Assembly (NCBI RefSeq): GCF_036850765.1
Contig: NC_089493.1
Location: forward strand, 299,204,349 to 299,268,348
Direction: 5' to 3'
Length of the DNA: 64,000 bases
DNA from: Saccopteryx bilineata
Lineage: Eukaryota; Chordata; Mammalia; Chiroptera; Emballonuridae
Shown here piece after piece: positions 31,501 to 43,800 of the stretch (the first letter of the stretch is position 1; every line of letters begins with the position of its first letter). Below the pieces are notes generated by a model. The model ran no database searches and had not been told where the DNA came from. It saw only the letters and a program-made list of their open reading frames with translations. The translations under genes were made by a program, and so were the position numbers.

Positions 31501-32599
31501 ATACATGTCACCGTCTGTAAGGGTGCACGGCTCTATTTTATCACTGCGTTAGGGAAGGGGCGTGGGGTCACGCACAGTGGACGCTGTTCTCACCTCCGTT
31601 ACACCCTTATTGGGGAGGGTGGAGTTGCGGGAGGTGGCGGGTCTCACCCCCCCCCCTGTTTTTGGATGACGAAGGACAGGGGGCCGTGGATCTGGGGCTG
31701 CCAAGCCCCCTCCCCATCCACGCTGCCTTTTCTGAGGTAGCTTCCTGCACCTGCTATAGCTCCCTGCAGCTCTGGTGGGCTGCGGAGAGGCCAGCACCCT
31801 CAGTGCATCCCATCTCCCGGGTGCCAGGCTGACCCCCCGCCCCCCTGTGCCACCCCTGAGCCAGCCTTCCTGCCACAGGACGCCCCGTGGGTCCCGGAGG
31901 GGAACCGGGAGAGCAGGACCCGGACAACCAGGTCTGTCTGACACACGTGCCACCTCGATGCGGAAGAAGTGTGAGTCCTGCCCTGAAGGTGCCTGCTCAG
32001 CGCCCGGTCCGGTGTCCGCCTGCTCTCCTTCTCCTCCTCCCGGGCCAGAGGAAGCCCCAGCTTCCAGACTACCCTGTGTGTCACCGGGCGCCTGACCCGA
32101 GCTGCAAAAGCCACCGTGTCCCCACCCCGCCCCGCGGGGGGCCCCCGACCCGGGGTGGGCAGGCAGTTCGCCAGGGCTGTGCGCGTTTTTTTTTTTACGA
32201 GTTTACCGGGTCTTCTCAAACGTTCTGTCCTCTTCTTTCTCTTTCTTTCTTTCATTTTTTTTTTTTTAAGGAAAAAAATAAAAAACCCAGTTTCCTCCAG
32301 TCTTCCTCATCCTGACACGGCTTCCCTTCAGAACATCTCCGACTACAAGCGGGTACATGACACGCCGCCCTCCCCAGCGTACACACTGGGCGTTTGATTT
32401 CTGACACGGCTCCGTGGGTGCGCCTGACAGCGCTCAGATGGAAGCCCCGGCGCCCGGCTTTCAAGAGCGGCGGGCCCCGGCTGATGCAGGTCCTGGGAGC
32501 CCCGCTGCCTTTGTAGAGCCCGCTGCGCGGGGGGCCCCCACGCTGCGCCCGCCGCGCGCTGACAGGCGGCCCACACTTCCCCCTAATCACGAATAAAAG
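31501..32599. other. Unique GC-rich sequence, no feature seen
   Basis: Contains T-runs at 32188 and 32255 and an A-run at 32270. No gene signature. Confidence 0.4.
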
Positions 32600-32760
32600 C
32601 CAGCTCCCTGTGGGTTACACATCTTCTGTGTTTTGACATTGACCTTAATACATAATTTAACCACAAAGCCGGAGCAGCGAGGAACGTAGATAAGGAGAGA
32701 CCACAGCCCCGGCAAACACGGCGGTGTTCAATCAGAAATCGTATTTGCTGCGCCGAGCGC
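32600..32760. promoter_or_regulatory. Candidate conserved noncoding element
   Basis: Moderately AT-rich patch (TTGACATTGACCTTAATACA, CATAATTTAACCACAAAGCC, TTCAATCAGAAATCG) inside CpG-rich sequence. It includes a nuclear-receptor-like TTGACCTTAA and a RUNX-like AACCACAA. Inference from texture only. Confidence 0.3.
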
Positions 32761-33105
32761 GGACGTGGGCGCGCTGGGCCAGCCGGCGGGGGGGGCGGGG
32801 ACGGGGGCCGCCTCACCGGGCTGTGTCCCGGGCCCAGAAGGTGTGCTGCTCGGGCACGCAGGGTGACAGTCCGTCACCATGGGCCGGAGGGTGTCTGCTG
32901 GGGGCCGGGGGGGGGGGCCTGGGCGGGACCGGGACGCCTGCCTCGCCTGGGCGTTTGCACTGCGGCGTACGGACACGGTGCAGCTGTCACCCGGAGCGAG
33001 CACGCCTGGGGTCAGTCCTCATGAGGGGGGACGGAGCCGCTGGGGACGCCGCAGCCCTGGGTGTCCCGGGTGGGAAGGTGGGGGCACCCGGGAAGGTGAG
33101 TCCCC
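32761..33105. other. CpG-rich unique sequence
   Basis: High CpG and a G-run at 32907. No feature recognised. Confidence 0.35.
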
Positions 33106-34345
33106 ACAGGACACCCCCACACACGTGCACACACACATCATGTCTACACACGCACACCCATCTACATGCACACGGGCACACCCACACATCTGCACACATA
33201 CACTCAATTGCATGTGCACACCTGGACTCACACATGTGTGCACACACACACCTGCACATATATACTCAATCACATGTGCACACCTGAACTCGCACATGTG
33301 TACACACACATCTACACATATATACTCAATCATGTGTGCAGATCTGGACTCACGCATGTGTACACACACACTTCTGCACATATATACTCGATCACATGTG
33401 CATATCTGGACTCATACATGTGTATACACACACACCTGCACACATACATTCAATTGCATGTGCACACCTGAACTCACACATGTGTGCACACACACACCTG
33501 CACATATATACTCAATCACATGTGCAGATCTGGACTCACGCATGTGTACACACACATCTACACATATATACTCAATCATGTGTGCAGATCTGGACTCACG
33601 CATGTGTACACACACACACCTGCACATATATACTCAATCACATGTGCAGATCTGGACTCATACATGTGTGCACACACACACCTGCACATATATACTCAAT
33701 CACATGTGCACACCTGAACTCACACATGTGTACACACACATCTACACATATATACTCAATCATGTGTGCAGATCTGGACTCACGCATGTGTACACACACA
33801 CTTCTGCACATATATACTCGATCACATGTGCAGATCTGGACTCACACATGTGTATACACACACACCTGCACACATACACTCAATCGCATGTGCACACCTG
33901 AACTCACACATGTGTACACACACATCTACACATATATACTCAATCATGTGTGCATATCTGGACTCACGCATGTGTACACACACACTTCTGCACATATATA
34001 CTCAATCATGTGTGCATATCTGGACTCACACATGTGTACACACACACACCTGCACATATACTCAATCACATGTGCACACCTGAACTCACACATGTGTACA
34101 CACACATCTACACATATATACTCAATCATATGTGCACACCTGGACTCACACATGTGTACACACACATCGGCACACACAGTCACATGTGCACGCCCAGGTT
34201 CACACATGTGAACACACACATACCCACACATCTGCACACATACGCTCAATCCCATGTGCACACACAGACTCACACAGGAGTGTACACACAGCTTGTGCAC
34301 ACACACTCCCCTCTGCATACATGTACACACACACACACATATACC
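33106..34345. repeat. ~60-bp CA-rich minisatellite, ~20 copies
   Basis: The unit contains CACACATGTGTACACACACA, CACATATATACTCAATCA and TGTGCAGATCTGGACTCA, with variants alternating between CACACCTGAACTC and AGATCTGGACTC. Units differ by small insertions (59-63 bp). Alternating purine-pyrimidine CA/TG with CACATGTG palindromes. All long frames here are repeat-encoded (HTHTSAHIYS type) and not evidence of genes. Confidence 0.95.
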
Positions 34346-35114
34346 CACCTGCTCCCACCGCACAGCAGCTGGGACTGCAGACGACCCCGGTGTCGTCATC
34401 GGGCTTGTCTGGGGGTGCGTCCGAAGCGCCCACTGAGTCACCCCAGAGGCCCTGAGAGGCCCGGGACACGGCAGCGACTGCAGCTGCCTGTGGTCCCACA
34501 TGACGCGTGCGGACCTCACATATGTCTCGGACAACAAGTGATTATTCCTGAGGATGTAGAGAGAAACACCCCGGGGTGTGTTACGTTTGGTCTTCCTGCT
34601 CCGCCTCGGAATTTTAATTCTGGTGTTCCCTTCAGTCTGAGAGGTCCTGACGCTGTCAGATGTCCACGTTTGCTGCCTCAGCGGGTGCATGCGAATTTCT
34701 GTAATTTCCTGTCGTTCCCGTGGCTGGCTTTAGGATGCCCCAGGAGGCCGAGCCTCCTAATTAATGTTTCACGATGAAAATAAAAAATATATAAAGTAAA
34801 ACATCTGAAAAGAGAGGAAATCATAACACAAACTCTTCTTGTACATTGTGGTGTTGTTGTTTTTTTCTTCCCTGCATTAGTGTTAATGTTTTAAAAATAC
34901 ATGGTTTTTCCTGACATCTTACAGAGAACTTTCCCGAAGTCAGCAAAGTGGATTCCAACCCAGGACGTGTGGGCCCCAAGGAGAGGCAGCAGCTCGGCTG
35001 GTGTCAGTGCCTCTGGGGAGGGACAGCCACACACACACTGCCAGGTCACTGCACACTGCCCAGCAGCGCCCAGGCGGTGACTGTCATGAGGCTTTTGTTT
35101 GCTGTTTGGTCACT
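34346..35114. other. Unique sequence, no feature seen
   Basis: AT-richer between about 34690 and 34930 (TAAAAAATATATAAAGTAAA). No recognised repeat. Confidence 0.4.
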
Positions 35115-36430
35115 TGTTCCTGTGATTCTCCACCCGTCCACCCAGCCTCCCTCTTGTCCATCCACCCATCCACCATCCATCCATTGATCCATCCACCCAT
35201 CCATTTTTCCATTCATCATCCATCCGTCTATCTATCCGCCCATCCATCCACCACCCACCCACCCACCCTTCCTTCCAACTATCCTTCCATCCATCCATCT
35301 CTCATCCATCCATTCACCATCCATCCATCCATCCACCATCCATTTATCCATCCATCTGTCTGTCTACCCATCCACCCACCCTTCCTCCCATCCATCCATC
35401 CACCATCCATCATCCATCCATTGATCCATCCACCCATCCATCTATCCATTCACCATCCATCCATCTATCTACCCATCCATCCACCACCTACCCACCCACC
35501 CTCCCTTCCTCCCATCCATCCATCCATCCATCATCCATCCATCCATCCATCTACCATCCATTTATCCATCCATCCATCCATCCATTCATCCACCACCCAC
35601 ACACCCACACTTCCTCCCATCCATCCTTCCATCCATCCATCCGTCATCCATCCATCCACCATCCATCCATCTTTCCATCCATCTGTCGGTCTACCCATCC
35701 ACTCACCCACCCACCCCTCCTCCCATCCATCCACCCATCCATCATCTATCCATTGATCCATCCACCCATCCATCTATCCATTCACCATCCATCCGTCTAT
35801 CTATCCACCCATCCATCCACCACCCACCCACCCACCCTTCCTCCCATCCATCCATCCATCATCCATCATCCATCCATCCATCCACCATCCATTTATCCAT
35901 GCATCTGTCGGTCTACCCATCCACCCACCCACCCACCCCTCCTCCCATCCATCCACCCATCCATCATCTATCCATTGATCCATCCACCCATCCATCTATC
36001 CATTCACCATCCATCCGTCTATCTATCCACCCATCCATCCACCACCCACCCACCCACCCTTCCTCCCATCCATCCATCCATCATCCATCATCCATCCATC
36101 CATCCACCATCCATTTATCCATGCATCTGTCGGTCTACCCATCCACCCACCCACCCACCCCTCCTCCCATCCATCCACCCATCCATCATCTATCCATTGA
36201 TCCATCCACCCATCCATCTATCCATTCACCATCCATCCGTCTATCTATCCACCCATCCATCCACCACCCACCCACCCACCCTTCCTCCCATCCATCCATC
36301 CATCATCCATCATCCATCCATCCATCCACCATCCATTTATCCATGCATCTGTCTGTATACCCATCCACCCACCCACCCTTCCTCCCATCCATCCACCCAT
36401 CCGGGATCCATCATCCACATGCACCTCATC
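35115..36430. repeat. (CATC)n array with 222-bp higher-order units
   Basis: Mixed CATC, CACC, TATC and CACCCACC units. From about 35750 to 36410 a 222-bp block recurs three times almost unchanged: identical 64-codon minus-strand frames begin at 35995 and 36217, and a related one at 36445. The block is a recent amplification inside an older microsatellite. Confidence 0.95.
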
Positions 36431-37484
36431 TACATATCTACACATTCATCTATCATTTATGTATCATTTCCATACCTTTAAGAACTATTTTTACATTTTT
36501 GTTTTCTTAAGTTGCTTGTTTGTGTATTTTGTCCATTTTTGGTAGAATTTATTATCTTTCCCCTCCTTTCACTTGAGCCATGGTGAGCGAGCTTTCTCTA
36601 CACACAGATGATGGGAGTGGTCCACCCTTGCCCCCACTATGACTTGTAATTGTCATTTAAAAAGAGAAACGTGTAGGTCTCTGGTCAACGGACGTGTGCG
36701 TGGTTCCCGGAATGGAGCTGATAGGAGCTTTTTGCGTTTATGGGAAGTGCCTGTTAGTGACGTGAGGTGCCGGGCATCCCGTGCAGTTGTGTAGTTGACT
36801 CTACTGGTGTGTGTACTTACTAGGCAACAACACACTACTTCACAACGAGGCTGAGCTGTGGACTTTACTACCTGGGGGAGGGGGGCAAGCCCTCCTTCCC
36901 TGTATCTTTCTGTGCCGTGTTTCCCTTACCACGCTGAGTCTAAACTCTAGTATTGACCTGCTTCCCTTCCGTGGAGAAAAACTTGTTGCCGTCTTTATCG
37001 GGGCCCTGTTGAATGTATACACTCACCTGGGGAGAACTAACATTGGACGGCGGTCCCACCTCCTCAGGGACCAGGAAGGTCTACACGCTCACATTCCGTC
37101 TGTTTATTGAAGGGAGTGTCTTGTGGTTTCATCCCGTGTTGGTGTGGAGGCTTCCTCGTCCAGGTCTCATGAAGGCAGTATGCTCTTTGGTGTCCTTGTG
37201 TGAGCTGACAGATCCCCCCCCAACCCGGGCTCAGTAGTCTCCAGCTTCTGTATAAGTTGTGTGGACACACTATTATCAAGAAAGACGTATGCACGTGTTT
37301 CTAGTGTGTCTTTCGTTTGTTGGTTTCCGGAATTACAGGAAAGGCTGTTTTCAGCCCCGACAGAGGTGGCTGTCTTGCACCATGAGTGACGTACCGGGTC
37401 TCCTGACACGGGCGGTCCTGATGGTCCGTAGTGGCTGTCTGGTTACCGGGCACCCAGCCATACGTGACTATTGCAGCTCGATAT
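36431..37484. other. Unique sequence, no feature seen
   Basis: Low-complexity edge to 36560, then unique sequence of moderate GC. No gene recognised. Confidence 0.4.
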
Positions 37485-37498
37485 GACTTGTGGCTTTT

Positions 37499-37835
37499 TT
37501 TTTTTTTTTTTTACAGAGACAGAGAGAGTCAGAGAGAGGGATAGATAGAGACAGACAGACAGGAACAGAGAGAGATGAGAAGCATCAATCATCAGTTTTT
37601 TTTCGTTGTGACACCTTAGTTGTTCATTGATTGCTTTCTCATAGGTGCCTTGACCGTGGTGCTTCAGCAGACCAAGTGACCCCTTGCTCGAGCCAGCGAC
37701 CTTGGGTCCACGCTGGTGAGCTTTTGCTCAAACCAGATGAGCCTGCGCTCAAACTGGTGGCCTCGGGGTCTCGAACCTGGGTCTTTCCGCATCCCAGTCC
37801 GACGCTCTATCCACTGCGCCACCGCCTGGTCAGGC
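37499..37835 (-). mobile_element. Ves-like SINE, third variant (C)
   Basis: Antisense copy: T-run, ACAGAGACAGAGAGAGTCAG, ATCAATCATCAGTTTTT, GTTCATTGATTGCTTTCTC, GGGGTCTCGAACCTGG (box B complement) and CACTGCGCCACCGCCTGGTC head. Perfect 14-bp target duplication GACTTGTGGCTTTT at 37485-37498 and 37836-37849. Confidence 0.95.
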
Positions 37836-37849
37836 GACTTGTGGCTTTT

Positions 37850-39575
37850 AGCACGTGAAGTGTCCTCTGTTGTCTAAGTCAATGCTTTGCAGCCTAAATT
37901 CTGTATCAAGATCTTAATCCCTGCTGCCCTACGGTTCCCGTTTTCCTGGTATTTCTCTGCCTTTTCCTTCACTTTAGCATTCCGAAATCTCTGTGTTTTT
38001 TCCGGCGTCTTTGTTGTGTGATTCATGGGACGCCGTGACCCTTCACTGCTCAGTCCCTTTGCTGCGGGCTGGCCTGCCGTGCAGACGGCTGGGTCCCTGC
38101 AGTGTTTTATTCATGAAAGCCGGCTCTGAGCTCTGGTGCCCACCGGGCTCGGGCCACACTCAGACACAGCTTTAAAGATCTGCAGGTGACGTGAGAGGTC
38201 ACTCGGTGTCCAAGCCGACATTCACAGGGTGTTGATAAAAGTTATGAATGTCCCGCTGAGCTTGTGACCTGCCCCAGGAGACACTAATCACCAGTCCAGG
38301 TGTAGCAGTAGGACCAGGGGCTGAGAAGGACACTTGCAGAGGTCACGCAGTCCCCCGGGGTGGGGTGGGGGCGTTTTCAGTGGGTGGGACAGAGGAGTAG
38401 AGAGGGAGGGGCCTCGGGAGGGGCCTCGGGAGGGCAGGAACAGTACCCTGTGAACCCCGGGATCTTGGTCAGCAACCAAGAAGACGCACAAGGCTGGGGC
38501 TCAGCAACACGGAACAGGGACTCTTAGGGATGATGGGAGACGCAGGTCAGCCTGGTGGGGGTGGGCGCAGAGGGAGCCAAGGCCGGCTGAGTGGGCAGCT
38601 GGTGGACACGGAGGACACGTGTGGCAGATGCTGACGTCTCTGGTCGGTGGTGACATCTCTGTGGAACATAAGCTGAGAGCTCACAGGCCTGTAGGCCGCT
38701 CTCGGGGGGGGGGTCCCCATAAAGCACCATTCATATCGTCACCGAGCAACACCCAGAGCAGCAGCCGGTTCCCGCCGGCAGGAGCACACGAGCGCTTCTC
38801 ACTCTACGCGCCGCGATCCGGACACGTTGCGCACGAGAAAGCACCCCTCCTTCCCCCCCAAAAAAACCCCACCCCAAACAAAACTGCCTGTTTGACCGAG
38901 AGCGGGTAGGCGGCTTCTCTCCCACGCTGGCCCTTCTCCTGAGTTATGAGCAGCAGAACTTCGGACACCTTTTCAGAAACGTCAGATACACATGAATTTT
39001 TCAGAGCTGAATGAGTCAAAACTGGCTTTTCCAATTTGCTTCAAGATCCCCAGCCCGAGAGCGGAGAGCGAGCGGCGGAACTTTCCGGTGGAAGGATCCG
39101 CTCTGTCAGGGTGCCCAGGGGGTCAGGTGAGGGCAGGGCCCCCAGGACCGGGCGCCCGGGAGGGGGTGCAGGCGGAGAGTCGGCGGTGAGCCGGGCAGGC
39201 AGGCGCCCCTCCCTCCAGATCCTCCGGACCGGGTGGACAGGTGCTCACACAGCGGTGACCGTGCAGGGCCCAGGGGCCCAGGGAGAGCCCCAGCGCACGC
39301 TGGCCTGGCCTGGACAGGGGTGGGGTGTGGGGTGGGGGACTAGTTCGGGCAGAGCTGGGGGCTCACTCTTCCACACCGTTTCTCCCACAGCGCGAACTCT
39401 CGTTTCCGGGACGAAGGGGCTTTCTGGGCTGAGGAGGGAGAGGAGACGAGCAGTTCTTAGAGTCCTTTTCCAGCTTGAGCCAGATGCCTCTTCTCTGATG
39501 TGTTGACTCCCGCCAGCATTTCCGTCACCGCAGGGGACCCCACTTTGTGCCCGCTGGGCCCTTTGTCTTCTGTTT
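37850..39575. other. Unique sequence, no feature seen
   Basis: Contains a short GGGGCCTCGGGAG duplication at 38407-38435 and a CpG-rich stretch at 39050-39240. No repeat family or gene recognised. Confidence 0.4.
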
Positions 39576-39590
39576 GAAACAACTGCCTTG

Positions 39591-39961
39591 GCCCTGGCCG
39601 GTTGGCTCAGTGGTAGAGCGTCGGGCTGGCGTGCGGGGGACCCGGGTTCGATTCCTGGCCAGGGCACACAGGAGAAGCGCCCATCTGCTTCTCCACCCCT
39701 CCCCCTCTCCTTCCTCTCTGTCTCTCTCTTCCCCTCCCACCGAGGCTCCATTGGAGCAAAGATGGCCCCGGGCGCTGGGGATGGCTCTGTGGCCTCTGCC
39801 CCAGGCGCTAGACTGGCTCTGGTCGCAGCAAAGTGACCCCCCGGAGGGGCAGATCATTGCTCCTGGTGGGCGTGCTGAGTGGATCCCAGTCGGGCGCATG
39901 CGGGAGTCTGTCTGACTGTCTCTCCCTGTTTCCAGCTTCAGAAAAATACAAAAAAAAAAAA
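39591..39961 (+). mobile_element. Ves-like SINE, long variant (A)
   Basis: GCCCTGGCCGGTTGGCTCAG head, GGTTCGATTCC box B, A-tail at 39949-39961. Imperfect 15-bp target duplication GAAACAACTGCCTTG (39576-39590) and GAAACAACTCTCTTG (39962-39976). The body is internally shortened between the CTGGTCGC and GGGCGTGC blocks, removing the CTCF-like core. Confidence 0.94.
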
Positions 39962-40229
39962 GAAACAACTCTCTTGACCTTCACCCCAGAGCTACACTCC
40001 GTGCAGTACGCCCTTTGGCATATTCGGGGACATTGAAATTGTCACACAGAGTCACACGGACTCCCAATCTCGTGCGTGGGACACGCCGGGGCAGGGTCAC
40101 AGGAGCGCAGGGGGTGTGTGTGAGGAGCCTGGTCCCCCCCACCCCCCATCACGACTTCACCTCATCTCGAGTCCGCACGGGGTTCCTGCCGTGTTTTCCT
40201 CTGTTTCTGAAACGCGCATGGAGCGGACT

Positions 40230-40511
40230 CACGATGTTGTGAAACCCTTAAGTCTCCCTAGTCACAGAACGTTCCTGTTGCCTCAGAGGAGACCCCGTCC
40301 CCAAGAGCAGTCACCCCCTTTGCCCCTGACGACCACCAGCCCACCTTCTGTCTCTGTGGGGTCCCTTGTGCCGCACATTTCATATAGATGGCATCCCCCA
40401 CGGCGTGACGCTGTGTGTCTGGCTATCCCACCGTACCCACGGACCCCTCTCTGTTTATCTGCCCGCCCATCCGTGCACACTGGGGTTGTTTCACTTCTGT
40501 GCTGCTGGACC
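40230..40511 (-). mobile_element. L1 3'-UTR fragment, antisense
   Basis: CCCCCTTTGCCCCTGACGAC, TTTCATATAGATGGCATCCC, GCTGTGTGTCTGGCTATCCC, CTCTGTTTATCTGCCCGCCC and TGCACACTGGGGTTGTTTCA follow the antisense L1 3' end. It leads directly into the 81-bp minisatellite. Confidence 0.65.
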
Positions 40512-41145
40512 CACGGGGCAGTGACCGTGTGTGTACAGCTCTCAGTGTGGACGGAGCTTCGTGTCAGTGACCACGTGAGTCTCTGGGTCTCCCACGGGGC
40601 AGTGACCGTGTGTGTACAGCTCTCAGTGTGGACAGAGCTTCGTGTGAGTGACCACGTGAGTCTCTGGGTCACCCACGGGGCAGTGACCGTGTGTGTACAG
40701 CTCTCAGTGTGGACGGAGCTTCGTGTCAGTGACCACGTGAGTCTCTGGGTCTCCCACGGGGCAGTGACCGTGTGTGTGCAGCTCTCAGTGTGGACAGAGC
40801 TTCGTGTCAGTGACCACGTGAGTCTCTGGGTCTCCCACGGGGCAGTGACCGTGTGTGTGCAGCTCTCAGTGTGGACGGAGCTTCCTGTCAGTGACCACGT
40901 GAGTCTCTGGGTCACCCACGGGGCAGTGACCGTGTGTGTGCAGCTCTCAGTGTGGACAGAGCTTCGTGTGAGTGACCACGTGAGTCTCTGGGTCACCCAC
41001 GGGGCAGTGACCGTGCGTGTGCAGCTCTCAGTGTGGACGGAGCTTCCTGTCAGTGACCACGTGAGTCTCTGGGTCACCCACGGGGCAGTGACCGTGCGTG
41101 TACAGCTCTCAGTGTGGACAGAGCTTCGTGTGAGTCGCCACTTCA
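40512..41145. repeat. 81-bp minisatellite, 8 copies
   Basis: Units start CACGGGGCAGTGACCGTG at 40512, 40593, 40674, 40755, 40836, 40917, 40998 and 41079 (period exactly 81), followed by TACAGCTCTCAGTGTGGAC and GACCACGTGAGTCTCTGGGT. Since 81 is a multiple of 3, a 27-residue repeat (THGAVTVCVQLSVW..) is read in one plus frame and another in a minus frame. The unit start resembles the L1 3' UTR phrase it adjoins. Confidence 0.96.
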
Positions 41146-41499
41146 GCCTCTTCTCTGTGACGTGCGTGAAATCTCGCTCAGTCTGTGGCTCTCGGGACCC
41201 CAGCGCACCCCGGACTGTTCTGGTCAGTGCTGGGCATGTGCGGTCCACACCGAGGAGCTTCTCCCACCGAGCCGCAGAGGGTCTGCTCCTCACTGGCACC
41301 GGGACGCGGCCAAGCTCGGGCCCCTGCCCTGCGGGAGGCGCTGACCACCCGGCAGGTGTATCCCATGTTTCAGCTGGGACTCCTTGGTTTGCGTGACCGG
41401 GGAACGGGTCTGCGCCTTCCCAGAGCAGCAGGGGCATCAGCCGTGTTCGGACAGGGAGCCGCTCCCAGCACGACGGGCAGGCAGAGCCAGCTGTTTCTA

Positions 41500-41960
41500 T
41501 CCTATCTATGTCTCCCCCGTTTCATTTCCAGGGGCGGCCGTAACAGAGGCCCTCAGAGAGGGGGCTTCAGACAGCAGACATCCATCCTCCTCCATCCTGG
41601 AGAGCAGACGTCTGAGGTCCAGGGGTCCTGGGCTGCGCTCCCTCCTGGGGCTCCAGGGAGGGTCCCCCTGCCTCTCCCAGCTCCTGGGGCTCCAGGGAGG
41701 GTCCCCCTGCCTCTCCCAGCTCCTGGGGCTCCAGGCGTCCTGGGCTGGTGGCCGCCTCCCTCCCACCTCTGCCTCCGTCCCCACGTGGCTTCTCCTCTGT
41801 GTCTGTGTCTCCTCCTCCGTCTCTTCTAAGGTCCCTGTCACTGAGTGCATGCAGGGCCCCCCCCGACCCAGGGTGACTCCTCTCAGACCCCTCCCTTCAT
41901 CCCGTCTGCAAAGACCCTTTACTGATGATGCCTGTCCTGCTGTGACCTCGTCCTGATGGA
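41500..41960 (-). mobile_element. MaLR/MLT1-like LTR (copy g)
   Basis: Antisense block GGGGCGGCCGTAACAGAGGC, GAGCAGACGTCTGAGGTCCA, a GGCTCCAGGGAGGGTCCCCC segment present twice in tandem, CGTCCCCACGTGGCTTCTCC, AAGGTCCCTGTCACTGAGTG and CCCAGGGTGACTCCTCTCAG. Same family as copies a, b, d, e and i. Confidence 0.62.
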
Positions 41961-42719
41961 TGACATCTCTAATGACCCTGTTCTCAGAAGTCCACCTTCT
42001 GAGGTCCTGGCGATTAGGACCGGGACACGTGAGCTGTTCGGAGGCAGGGACATCAGCTGGCCCACGGCACTTCATTCGTGCCCCCCCACGTCAGTATGAA
42101 TTCCCACTCACAAGTGCCTCACGCATCGGGGACGGCGGTGGTGAAATCATTTTCATGTTTCCTCCCGCACATGTCACTCAAGGTAAATACGAGAAGCTCT
42201 GATGGGAAGACACGGGCGACACATGGTAACCGTGCCGCGGGATGGATGGGCACCGCTGGCGAGGAGGAGAGAGAAGCCCGGGTCTTACTCGGAGGCTGCA
42301 GGGAGATGGGGCTGGGGGGGGGGGGAGAGAAGAGACCGGGAAGAATTCAAGCACAAGGTCAACAACGCCCCGATCACCTGTGGCAACGCTCTGTCTGCCG
42401 CCACCCGCGTGGTGCGCGTGAGAAACCCGGGGTGTTCCCGGAAAACGTGGGCGGCTGGTCACTTTCTGACGATTTCACTTCAAAGTGAAAATCGGGCAGA
42501 AGGAAACGGATCAGAGCACAGGGCATCCATCGTGTGGAACCTCCCCAGCCCCCCCCCGGCGGGAGCGTACGGGAGATCAGAGGCTTTGCAGGGGCGTCTT
42601 GTGGTCTTAATTGTGGTCAGAGGTGACCGTCCCCAAGCGGGAGGCTCTGCCACCGCGTCCTGCCCCGCTGTGCACGGTGCCTGCGACACTCCCAGGGCGT
42701 CTTCACACTCCAGGGATGG
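41961..42719. other. Unique sequence, no feature seen
   Basis: G-run at 42315. Nothing else recognised. Confidence 0.4.
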
Positions 42720-42794
42720 TGATTTGCATTCTGGAAAAAAAGTCTTTTTTCTTTTTTTTATTGGATCCAGCGGAGGAACGTGCTGGCACTGATA

Positions 42795-42963
42795 TTCATG
42801 TTAGGAATCGGGGGGTTAACGACCTGTGTCCCAGTCCCAGTGGGTCACCCAAGGTTACGAGTCTGGCTTCTTTCTGCCTCAGTTTTCTTATTGATAAAAG
42901 GGATGATGTCTGTGGTTCTGTTGTTACTGAGAGGACAGGTTAACAAAATGTTCTTGGAATAAT
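42795..42963 (+). mobile_element. MIR SINE fragment, sense
   Basis: GGTTAACGACCTGTGTCCCA, GGGTCACCCAAGGTTACGAG, TCTTTCTGCCTCAGTTTTCT, TATTGATAAAAGGGATGATG and CTGAGAGGACAGGTTAACAA follow the MIR core and 3' region (tgtgaccttgggcaag ... cctcagtttcctcatctgtaaaatgggg). Ancient mammalian tRNA-derived SINE. Confidence 0.75.
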
Positions 42964-43800
42964 GCCATCCATCATCCATCTATCCACTATCCATCTGTCC
43001 ATCCATCCATCCATCCACCATCCATCCATCCATCCATCCATCCATCCATCCATCCATAAGTTATCTATCCATTATCCATCCACCACCCACCTACCCACCC
43101 TTCCTCCCATCCATCCACCCACCATCCATCCATCCTCCATCTATCCACTATCCATCTGTCCATCCATCATCCACCCATCCATCCATCCATCCATCCATCC
43201 ATTTATCCATCCATTCATCAGTTATCTATCCATTATCCATCCATGCATCCATCATCTATCCATCATCCATCCATCATCCATCTATCCACTATCCATCTGT
43301 CCATCAATCCATCCACCATCCATCCATCTATCCACTATCCATCTGTCCATCCGTCATCTACCCATCTATCCATCAATCCATCAGTTATCTCTCCATTATC
43401 CATCCATGCATCCATCATCTATCCATTATCCATCCACCCACCATCCATCCATGATCCATCCATCCATCCTCCATCTATCCACTATCCATCTGTCCATCCA
43501 TCATCCACCCATCTATCCATCATCCATCCACCCACCATCCATCCATCCTCCATCTATCCACTATCCATCTGCCCATCCATCCATCCACCATCCATCCACC
43601 CACCATCCATCCATCCTCCATCTATCCACTATCCATCTGTCCATCCATCATCCACCCATCTATCCATCATCCATCCACCCACCATCCACCCACCATCCAT
43701 CCATGATCCATCCATGATCCATCCATCCATCCATCCATCTATCCACCATCCATCTATTCACTATCCATCTGCCCATCCATCCATCCATCCATCCTCCATG
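42964..43800. repeat. (CATC)n microsatellite array
   Basis: About 840 bp of CATCCATC, CACTATCCATCTG and CATCCACCCACC variants. ATCCTCCATCTATCCACTAT recurs as part of a loose longer period. Open frames encode Ile-His-Pro-Ser repeats only. Confidence 0.95.

Noticed and set aside
32879..34777. Long frames with HTHTCTYILN-type repeats
   Set aside because: 60-bp CA-rich minisatellite translated in several frames.
39036..39506. 156-codon plus-strand frame in CpG-rich DNA
   Set aside because: Composition-driven Arg/Gly/Pro-rich frame. Its right end leads to unique sequence with no domain.
40116..41437. 426-codon plus and 384-codon minus frames with a 27-residue repeat
   Set aside because: Produced by an 81-bp minisatellite adjoining an L1 tail. 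Open on both strands, with no non-repeat domain.
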